A stretch of DNA of 7,534 nucleotides, from contig JAKEEV010000171.1 in NCBI GenBank assembly GCA_022616395.1, forward strand, positions 1 through 7,534. The letters are read 5' to 3'. This document shows positions 1-4,753 of the stretch, piece after piece; the stretch's first letter is position 1, and each line of letters begins with the position of its first letter. The notes under the pieces are model-generated. The model worked only from the letters and a program-made list of their open reading frames with translations, made no database searches and was not told the DNA's origin. A program made the position numbers and the translations under genes. This DNA comes from Planctomycetia bacterium (GTDB lineage: Bacteria > Planctomycetota > Planctomycetia > Gemmatales > Gemmataceae).

Positions 1-206
1 AGAAGTTCATACATGTCCCAGTAAGGAGAGGGTCACTCAAAGGGTAATTCGCTCGCCACCCTTCTGGCATCGTGAAGTTGCCCGTCTTCGCGCAATCTTC
101 ACATCTCGGCGGCTCAGTCTCAAGGCGGCACGCAGCTTGCACTTACTTCATTCGGCCCTCAATCAATGTGGGCCAAAGGAATTCACTCTCCAAAGGAGAT
201 ACCGAT

Positions 207-296
207 ATGACTCCACAGGATGAACCGCTGTCCCTTTGGGATCAAATTCGCGGGGCCTCGCGGCTCTACTTCTGGGACTTCCGCTGCCGATTGTGA
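207..296 (+). CDS. Small ORF, probably a frameshifted membrane peptide
   Basis: This short frame has an excellent Shine-Dalgarno (AAAGGAGA at 192-199, 7 bases before the ATG), so it is probably translated, giving a 29-residue peptide that begins MTPQDEPLSLWDQIRG. As read, it ends in RCRL with no hydrophobic segment. The -1 frame over 254-334 instead encodes a strongly hydrophobic stretch (LAALLLGLPLPIVIIACLA) and ends at a TGA at 332-334. One extra G in the G run at 252-255 would join the two into a 42-residue peptide with a polar N-terminus and one membrane span, the same plan as the next small gene. I infer either a frameshift mutation, a sequencing indel or, less likely, recoding. I recognise no family, and function is unknown. 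An in-frame GTG upstream at 72 could extend the frame but has no comparable ribosome site. Confidence 0.4.
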   Translation: MTPQDEPLSLWDQIRGASRLYFWDFRCRL

Positions 297-366
297 TTAT
301 CGCCTGCCTCGCACCGGGTTGCGGAAGCGATTGACCATCGCCCGCTTGGATGAAGGGAGGACTCCT

Positions 367-480
367 ATGGAATCGCCAATGGAATCGTCGAGAGATGAAC
401 GACAAGCGTCGCTGATCCTGACGATTGGGTTTCTCGTGCTGATGGCACTTGCGATTTTGTTCGCCTGGCCATCGTGGTAG
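367..480 (+). CDS. Small single-span membrane protein, 37 aa
   Basis: The gene encodes a 37-residue peptide with a charged N-terminus (MESPMESSRDERQAS) followed by a hydrophobic segment at about residues 16-34 rich in Leu, Ile, Ala and Phe, and it ends WPSW. This is the layout of a small single-span inner-membrane protein. The ATG at 367 is chosen because GGGAGGA lies at 355-361, five bases upstream; the longer frame from 220 has no such site. It follows the stop of the broken small frame (334) by 32 bases, so the two are likely one transcript. A strong hairpin 24 bases after the stop closes the unit. Small peptides of this shape are often accessory subunits of membrane complexes, but no partner is visible here and I do not recognise the family. 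Confidence 0.5.
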   Translation: MESPMESSRDERQASLILTIGFLVLMALAILFAWPSW

Positions 481-503
481 TAGAGTCGAAGTTGAAAGCA
501 AGC

Positions 504-547
504 GGGCCGTCGGGTGAGGAAGTTCCCTTCCCTCAAACCGACGGCCC
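504..547 (+). terminator. Hairpin terminator after the small membrane ORFs
   Basis: A perfect 10-bp stem pairs GGGCCGTCGG (504-513) with CCGACGGCCC (538-547). Inside it a second 8-bp stem with one bulged C pairs TGAGGAAG (515-522) with the CTTCCCTCA region. Only a weak T run follows (TTTT at 553-556). The position, 24 bases after the stop of the small membrane gene and 145 bases before the dehydrogenase start, suits an intrinsic or attenuator-type terminator. The symmetric stem could work in both directions. Confidence 0.6.
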
Positions 548-677
548 AATGCGTTTTCACTCATGCGGTTTCGTGTTGCCCGCGATCGGAGTCGCACGTG
601 TTAAGATAGTCTCCGGCCACCGTTCGGCGTCGCGGCTCACTTCTCCCGGGCCGGCTTATCGATGCCGACGCTCTCTC

Positions 678-684
678 CCGGAGG
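678..684 (+). promoter_or_regulatory. Ribosome binding site that fixes the dehydrogenase start
   Basis: CCGGAGG lies eight bases before the ATG at 693. It decides this start over the upstream in-frame codons reaching back to 474. Confidence 0.6.
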
Positions 685-692
685 CTGAACCG

Positions 693-2006
693 ATGGACAA
701 GAAGCCCGCGTCTCAGACCGAGCCAGCCGAAGACCTCAACCCGTTCCACATTGCGGCCCAGCAGTTCGACCAGGCCGCTGCGCACTTGCCGAAGTTGCCG
801 CGAGGGCTGATCGATTTCCTTAAACGCCCAGTGCGCACTGCCATCGTTGAGTTCCCCATCGAACTGGCCGACGGCTCGGTGCGGACCTTCACCGGCTACC
901 GCGTCCTGCACAGCAGCATCCGCGGACCGGGCAAGGGCGGCATCCGCTACCACCCCGACGTAACGCTCGACGAGGTCCGCGCGCTGGCGTCGTGGATGAC
1001 GTGGAAGTGTGCGGTCATCGACGTTCCCTTCGGCGGCGCCAAGGGCGGCGTCTGCTGCAACCCCAAGGAGATGAGCGAGTCCGATCTGCGCAGGATCACC
1101 CGGCGCTACGTTTCGGACTTGGGCGACCTGATCGGCCCGTACACTGACATCCCCGCCCCGGACGTCTACACCAACGCCCAGACGATGGCGTGGATTTACG
1201 ACACGTACGCCATGATGCACCCGGGGCGCAACAACCTGGGCGTGGTGACCGGCAAGCCGCTGGACATCGGAGGTTCGCACGGCCGCCACGAAGCGACGGC
1301 TCGCGGATGCCTGTTCGCCTGCCAGCGCGCGCTGGCGCGCGGCGTGGTAAGCGGGCTGGCAAGTGTGAAGGGTACGAGAGTGGCGGTGCAGGGCTTCGGC
1401 AACGCGGGGTCCATCGCGGCGAGGCTCTTCCGTGAGGCCGGCGCTCGCATCATCGGCGTCAGCGACTCACGGGGTGGTGTGTTCAACGGCGATGGCCTCG
1501 ACCTCGACGCGGTGATCGCACACAAAGAGCGCACCGACTCCGTCGTCGGTTTCGCGGGCGCCCGTGCAGTCAGCAACGAAGAGGTACTGGCGCTGGAGTG
1601 CGACATCCTCATTCCGGCGGCTCTGGAGAACCAGATTCGTCGCGACAACGCCGGTGCCGTGCGTGCCCGGCTCATCGCCGAGGCGGCCAACGGCCCAACC
1701 ACCCCTTCGGCTGACCGCGTGCTGTACGGTCGCGGCATCCCGGTGTTGCCGGACATCCTCGCCAACTCCGGCGGCGTCTGCGTCAGCTACTTCGAGTGGG
1801 TACAGAACAACGAGAACGAGCAGTGGGAACTGGACGAGGTCAATCAGAAACTGCGCACCAAGATGGAGCGGGCCACCGACTCCGTTCTCGACCGGCAGGC
1901 CGAAGTCAACCGCGGCGGAGCGAAGATCGACCTGCGCACCGCGGCTCTGCTCGTCGCCATCGGGCGGGTAGCTCAGGTGGCCCTCGAACGCGGCATCTGG
2001 CCGTGA
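693..2006 (+). CDS. gdhA: Glutamate dehydrogenase (Glu/Leu/Phe/Val dehydrogenase family)
   Basis: This 437-residue cytoplasmic enzyme is expected to interconvert glutamate and 2-oxoglutarate plus ammonia with NAD(P)H, linking nitrogen assimilation to the TCA cycle. The N-terminal substrate domain has the GPGKGGIR motif (Lys81), the MTWK lysine (Lys105) and the family signature VPFGGAKGG with catalytic Lys117; Asp157 in PAPDVYT is the expected catalytic acid. The Rossmann domain carries GFGNAG at 234-239, and NSGGVCVSYFEWVQN at 358-372 is a typical C-terminal block. Length is normal for hexameric family members of about 410-450 residues. The ATG at 693 is chosen because CCGGAGG lies at 678-684; the open frame runs back to 474, but that part crosses a strong hairpin and lacks family similarity. 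Glutamate specificity over Leu/Phe/Val is inferred from overall resemblance. Cofactor preference cannot be decided. It stands alone, with convergent genes downstream. Confidence 0.93.
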   Translation: MDKKPASQTEPAEDLNPFHIAAQQFDQAAAHLPKLPRGLIDFLKRPVRTAIVEFPIELADGSVRTFTGYRVLHSSIRGPGKGGIRYHPDVTLDEVRALASWMTWKCAVIDVPFGGAKGGVCCNPKEMSESDLRRITRRYVSDLGDLIGPYTDIPAPDVYTNAQTMAWIYDTYAMMHPGRNNLGVVTGKPLDIGGSHGRHEATARGCLFACQRALARGVVSGLASVKGTRVAVQGFGNAGSIAARLFREAGARIIGVSDSRGGVFNGDGLDLDAVIAHKERTDSVVGFAGARAVSNEEVLALECDILIPAALENQIRRDNAGAVRARLIAEAANGPTTPSADRVLYGRGIPVLPDILANSGGVCVSYFEWVQNNENEQWELDEVNQKLRTKMERATDSVLDRQAEVNRGGAKIDLRTAALLVAIGRVAQVALERGIWP

Positions 2007-2037
2007 CGCTGGTTTGTCGTGTGGCTTGTTAATGCAG

Positions 2038-2120
2038 AAACCACCCGCTCCCTTGCGGTCGCGGCTCGTTTTTCCTCTGCGAGCGTTAAACGAGCCGCGA
2101 CCGCAAGGGAGCGGGAGTTT
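2038..2120. repeat. Long palindrome, perfect 28-bp arms, between convergent genes
   Basis: The left arm (2044-2071, starting CCCGCTCCCTTGCGG) is the exact reverse complement of the right arm (2088-2115). The loop is 16 bases, and after a small mismatch a further AAAC/GTTT pairing reaches 2038 and 2120. The structure lies 31 bases after the glutamate dehydrogenase stop. As RNA it would fold into a very stable hairpin and could end transcription of that gene and stop read-through from the opposite operon. It lacks a long T run, so it may instead be a dispersed palindromic repeat. I recall similar phrases between genes in planctomycete genomes but cannot confirm this here. Confidence 0.8.
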
Positions 2121-2178
2121 ATGGACCGCGGCCGTCTTGGCCGCTTCTTCAAGAGCGGGCCAGAGGCCCGCGGTCCAT
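2121..2178. repeat. Second palindrome, 58 nt, directly abutting the first
   Basis: ATGGACCGCGG (2121-2131) pairs perfectly with CCGCGGTCCAT (2168-2178). Inside, TGGCCGCTTCTT and AAGAGCGGGCCA pair almost completely with small bulges, so nearly the whole segment forms one hairpin. It starts immediately after the 83-nt palindrome. Together the two fill most of the gap between convergent genes, which suits a bidirectional terminator or a composite dispersed repeat. Confidence 0.7.
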
Positions 2179-2189
2179 GAGGAAGGCAT

Positions 2190-2205
2190 GCTCCCTGACG
2201 GTCGC
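2190..2205. repeat. Partial copy of the 28-bp palindrome arm
   Basis: The 16 bases GCTCCCTGACGGTCGC match GCTCCCTTGCGGTCGC at 2047-2062 in 14 of 16 positions, in the same orientation. It is framed by a 7-bp inverted repeat, GAGGAAG (2179-2185) and CTTCCTC (2205-2211). It looks like the decayed remnant of a related repeat unit. Confidence 0.45.
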
Positions 2206-2214
2206 TTCCTCCAA

Positions 2215-2228
2215 ACCGGCGGCCCGGT
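2215..2228 (-). terminator. Weak hairpin after the DUF1559 gene
   Basis: ACCGG (2215-2219) pairs with CCGGT (2224-2228) around a 4-base loop, starting 8 bases past the stop of the minus-strand gene that ends at 2237. Only three T residues follow on that strand. It could be a weak intrinsic terminator, but the larger palindromes just beyond are better candidates. Confidence 0.25.
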
Positions 2229-2236
2229 GGTTGTAC

Positions 2237-3118
2237 TTATTCGGAAATGGTGACCGCTTCGCCACCAGCGCGCGTGGCGAGCGCGGGCAAGATGTTGGCC
2301 GCGTCATAGCGGAGGAACCGAACACTGCCACCGGCGAAGAGGAAATGTGCCCCGCCGGAGTGCCGCGACCAGAAATGGAAGGCGTCGCACAAGTTTTCAG
2401 GGTCTCCTGGCCCGAATTGGTATGGTCCGAATGGGCAGGTCGGCGCGCGGAAGGTCACACGGACACCGATCGCGGACAGGATCATGTCGCCATCCCCATC
2501 CCGGTTCTGACCAACGCCCGCGTACCACCACCCCAAACGATAATCGGGGCTGGGCGGTCTCTCACCGCACGCGACGGTCTGGCTTGTTCCGTCAGTGATG
2601 TCCACGATTCGCACCGCGCTATCGTAATACAAAACACCGTCATCTCTGGTTGGAGTTGCCCCAGACACGCCCAAGTAGTGCGTGAACGCGACTTGATACC
2701 CTTCTCGAACCGTCGCGGATCCACGCCCATCGGCTGGGCAGACGAATGCGGACACGGGGATTGCGCCGGGTGAGTGGCGCGGTTCCATCCAGAATCGGTT
2801 GTCTCGCGCATATTCCCGTTGCGTGAGTTCCCACAGACTTTGCTGTTCCAACATCGGGAGTAACCGCGCGAGCCAACTTAAGTATGGGTAAGGATCATTC
2901 TGGGTGCGAAGGCCAGCGGGAAAGGCTCTGTGCGTGTCGTGATACTGGTGCAGGGCAAGCCCGATCTGCTTCAGGTTATTAGCGCACTGCGTCCGCGCCG
3001 CGCTTGCTCGTACCCGCTGGACTCCCGCGAGAACAAGCCCGGTCAACGTGGCGAGGAGGGCGAACACAATGAGCAACTCAATAAGAGTTACCCCGGGGTG
3101 ACGGGCGGTGCATCGCAA
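2237..3118 (-). CDS. DUF1559 protein with type IV prepilin-like N-terminus
   Basis: This 293-residue protein belongs to the DUF1559 family, which is greatly expanded in planctomycetes and resembles pseudopilins. After a 9-residue leader (MRCTARHPG) comes a prepilin cleavage motif, G9 then VTLIELLIV with Glu at +5 (Glu14), and a hydrophobic helix to about residue 33. The CANNLKQIGLALHQYHDTHRAFPAG block (44-69, with the usual NNLKQIGLA and HDT elements) and FVCPAD (125-130) are typical. The C-terminal H-X9-DG motif is altered: His253 is followed nine residues later by Gly-Gly (263-264), so the usual Asp is missing. The start is the TTG at 3118, with GGAGGT five bases upstream; this gives the expected short leader, while longer frames add an implausible Cys-rich leader. 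It overlaps the preceding gene by 31 bases, implying translational coupling. The product is probably processed by a prepilin peptidase and placed at the membrane or surface; its exact role is unknown. Confidence 0.88.
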   Translation of the reverse strand: MRCTARHPGVTLIELLIVFALLATLTGLVLAGVQRVRASAARTQCANNLKQIGLALHQYHDTHRAFPAGLRTQNDPYPYLSWLARLLPMLEQQSLWELTQREYARDNRFWMEPRHSPGAIPVSAFVCPADGRGSATVREGYQVAFTHYLGVSGATPTRDDGVLYYDSAVRIVDITDGTSQTVACGERPPSPDYRLGWWYAGVGQNRDGDGDMILSAIGVRVTFRAPTCPFGPYQFGPGDPENLCDAFHFWSRHSGGAHFLFAGGSVRFLRYDAANILPALATRAGGEAVTISE

Positions 3119-4254
3119 GTGGCACCTCCGAGAGTGGTGGGACGGTTCCCCCGTCGGCGATACCACAAGATGGTCCCGACGACAACAAGGAGCACACCAA
3201 CACCGATGGCAACCCAGACCGGCCAACCCCACTTGCGGTATACCGGCAACCCCGTGTCGGCCAGCGGAGTCGTGACTGCCCGATCCGACATGGTGAACAG
3301 GTCATCCAACGTATGAGCGTAAATTGTTTCGTCCTGTTTCAGCTTGAAGAAACCATCCTTATACCGAAAACTCACCTGTGTGCCTGCAGGAATCTTGATA
3401 AAGAAATCTTCGTCCTTTGGAGGCGTATCGACGTTTAATTCCAGAACCTTGATCTCGCGGACCTGAACTCGTGTCTGATTTGGATATGGAGTGATGGCGA
3501 GGGACACTTCAGGAAACCAGCGTCCCTGGCTACACTGCCGTGCTCCTTGGAGGTAAACCCGAAGTGCGAGTTCTCCATCGGTCGTGATGTTACACCGTGC
3601 GGGCAAATACCCGCGCGCAGGATCGAACCAATACTCATAGGAAGAGCGAGTATTGATTCGGGTGAATCTTGCACCAATGACATTGATCCCATCAACCGTC
3701 ATTCTGCCGAGATACTCAGTTTTCATCAGACCAGGATTCGATTCCATCCAACTTGGTCCCTTCCGATTCCTTTGTCCGACACACTGGACTCCCAGGGGTG
3801 TTGTCGCCTCGGACGTCAGTTCGCCTTCCTCGCGGCGAGTCAAATTGGCAGATTGTAACGTTGGGCTGTACATTACATCACCAATCGGTCCTGCTAAATA
3901 GGAATAGGATGGGAGGGTCGCAGAAGATACGCTAGTTCCTTTAGGACCAGTTCGTGTCTTCGGGAGATCGACTGAACCACCAGTCTGTTCATACCGTTCC
4001 TTATCCCCATCTACGATGTGGATGACCGTTGTCGTGACCGTAGGTCGCCATTTTCCCGCAAGCGCCTCTTCAAGGCTTGCTGCCTCACCGACTGTATCTG
4101 TGTACTTTACAGTGTAATAAGAGAATGAGGCATATGTGGTCGCATGACCCACGATTGCTGCTTTCGTCACTGCCTCTTGGTCGGGTTGTGCGCGACCAGA
4201 AGTAACGAAGACACAGATCAAGCCGACGACGAGTCCGCAATTGACAGTCCTCAT
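3088..4254 (-). CDS. Exported single-span membrane protein, possibly LolA/RseB-like
   Basis: The 388-residue product has an N-terminal signal peptide (about 1-22, likely cut in GRA-QPD) and one C-terminal membrane span (about 344-365, WPVWVAIGVGVLLVVVGTILW) followed by the basic tail YRRRGNR, so most of the protein should lie outside the cytoplasm. The region from about 180 to 300 has alternating beta-type segments, including YEYWFDPARGYLPAR (207-220), an EVSLAITPYP strand (249-258) and a closing DFFIKIPAGTQV (283-294). That order resembles the LolA/RseB-like envelope proteins common in planctomycetes, but this is an impression, not a proven match. The ATG at 4254 begins the signal peptide; its ribosome site (GGGGA about ten bases upstream) is weak. 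It lies 32 bases after the Cys-rich gene and overlaps the DUF1559 gene. The role is unknown; presenting or anchoring its secreted neighbours is one guess. Confidence 0.75.
   Translation of the reverse strand: MRTVNCGLVVGLICVFVTSGRAQPDQEAVTKAAIVGHATTYASFSYYTVKYTDTVGEAASLEEALAGKWRPTVTTTVIHIVDGDKERYEQTGGSVDLPKTRTGPKGTSVSSATLPSYSYLAGPIGDVMYSPTLQSANLTRREEGELTSEATTPLGVQCVGQRNRKGPSWMESNPGLMKTEYLGRMTVDGINVIGARFTRINTRSSYEYWFDPARGYLPARCNITTDGELALRVYLQGARQCSQGRWFPEVSLAITPYPNQTRVQVREIKVLELNVDTPPKDEDFFIKIPAGTQVSFRYKDGFFKLKQDETIYAHTLDDLFTMSDRAVTTPLADTGLPVYRKWGWPVWVAIGVGVLLVVVGTILWYRRRGNRPTTLGGATCDAPPVTPG
3124..3129 (-). promoter_or_regulatory. Ribosome binding site inside the upstream gene, fixing a TTG start
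   Basis: On the minus strand GGAGGT lies five bases before the TTG at 3118 and inside the last codons of the upstream membrane-protein gene. It is the main reason for placing the DUF1559 start there, and it suggests the two genes are translated as a coupled pair. Confidence 0.65.
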
Positions 4255-4286
4255 GATTGATTTTCCCCGAGTAACAAGAGCAGTGC

Positions 4287-4715
4287 CTACTTTTTAAAAG
4301 TATCGGGGTCGCAGTGATTGGGTCCAACCATAATAAAAATCACACAACCGGTCTTCAACATACACGCATCATCCGAGTAAGTCATCAACTGCGCGCAGGG
4401 CCACTCATCGTAACGGATGCACCCGTACGGATAAGCATACCCGCACTTACCGAAGTATCGAAATGCGATGCCCTTCAGACGCTTGTGTGGCACGCAGTCT
4501 GGGATTTTGTTATCTTGGCACGGAGCGTTCTTCCAACACAATTGTTCAGGAATGGGGCCACTTGATGTAAAACATGTTGAATCAAGTACAATGATCGGAT
4601 TCGTACCGGGAATCCACGGCAGAGGATCTTCGGCGACTGCTGGGGACAACTGTACGAGCCAACAAGATGCAGCCATCAGTGCAATTGCCCAGAGAACCCT
4701 ACTTGAACGGCGCAT
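4287..4715 (-). CDS. Small secreted cysteine-rich protein, 142 aa
   Basis: The ATG at 4715 has a near-ideal Shine-Dalgarno (AGGAGG at 4721-4726 on the minus strand, five bases away) and opens a clear signal peptide: MRRSSR, a hydrophobic core to about residue 24, and a likely cut in AVA-EDP at 28/29. The mature part of about 114 residues holds ten cysteines, at 48, 60, 66, 74, 91, 99, 107, 118, 124 and 135. The even number and spread suggest five disulfide bonds in an exported protein. The segment KCGYAYPYGCIRYDEWPC (90-107) is rich in Tyr, Gly and Cys. I recognise no family. It sits between the DUF1573 gene (38 bases) and the membrane-protein gene (32 bases). Its DNA is richer in A+T than the flanking genes. 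It could be a surface structural protein, an adhesin-like piece or a secreted effector; none can be chosen from the sequence. Confidence 0.8.
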   Translation of the reverse strand: MRRSSRVLWAIALMAASCWLVQLSPAVAEDPLPWIPGTNPIIVLDSTCFTSSGPIPEQLCWKNAPCQDNKIPDCVPHKRLKGIAFRYFGKCGYAYPYGCIRYDEWPCAQLMTYSDDACMLKTGCVIFIMVGPNHCDPDTFKK

Positions 4716-4720
4716 GGCTT

Positions 4721-4726
4721 CCTCCT
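4721..4726 (-). promoter_or_regulatory. Strong ribosome binding site for the Cys-rich gene
   Basis: AGGAGG on the minus strand, five bases before the ATG at 4715. It rules out the longer frame from 4757, which would place 14 residues ahead of the signal peptide and overlap the end of the DUF1573 gene. Confidence 0.65.
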
Positions 4727-4753
4727 GGAAATAGAATTGTTCGGAGGCCCACT

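Noticed and set aside
65..82. Sigma-54-like promoter (TGGCAT then TTGCCC)
   Set aside because: The GG to GC distance is 14 rather than 12 bases, so the key spacing is wrong.
163..597. 144-residue minus-strand frame over the small ORF region
   Set aside because: It has Arg-rich composition, no ribosome site, and covers the hairpin and the small plus-strand genes.
576..607. Possible sigma-70 promoter for the dehydrogenase (TTGCCC and TAAGAT)
   Set aside because: The spacer is 20 bases, too long for a confident call, and planctomycete promoters are poorly defined.
474..692. N-terminal extension of the dehydrogenase frame
   Set aside because: It crosses a strong hairpin, lacks family similarity, and a good ribosome site precedes the ATG at 693.
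561..1765. Long minus-strand frames opposite the dehydrogenase (561-1289, 1196-1765)
   Set aside because: Antisense frames are common in G+C-rich genes. These overlap each other and lie opposite a clearly conserved enzyme, with no ribosome site or recognisable domain.
1467..2189. Minus-strand frame running through the palindromes into the dehydrogenase
   Set aside because: Its N-terminal part is only the translated repeat sequence and the rest is antisense to a real gene.
4269..4302. Palindrome-like ACTTTT/AAAAGT at the end of the Cys-rich gene
   Set aside because: It is short, A+T only, overlaps the stop codon, and is followed at once by the next gene in the operon.
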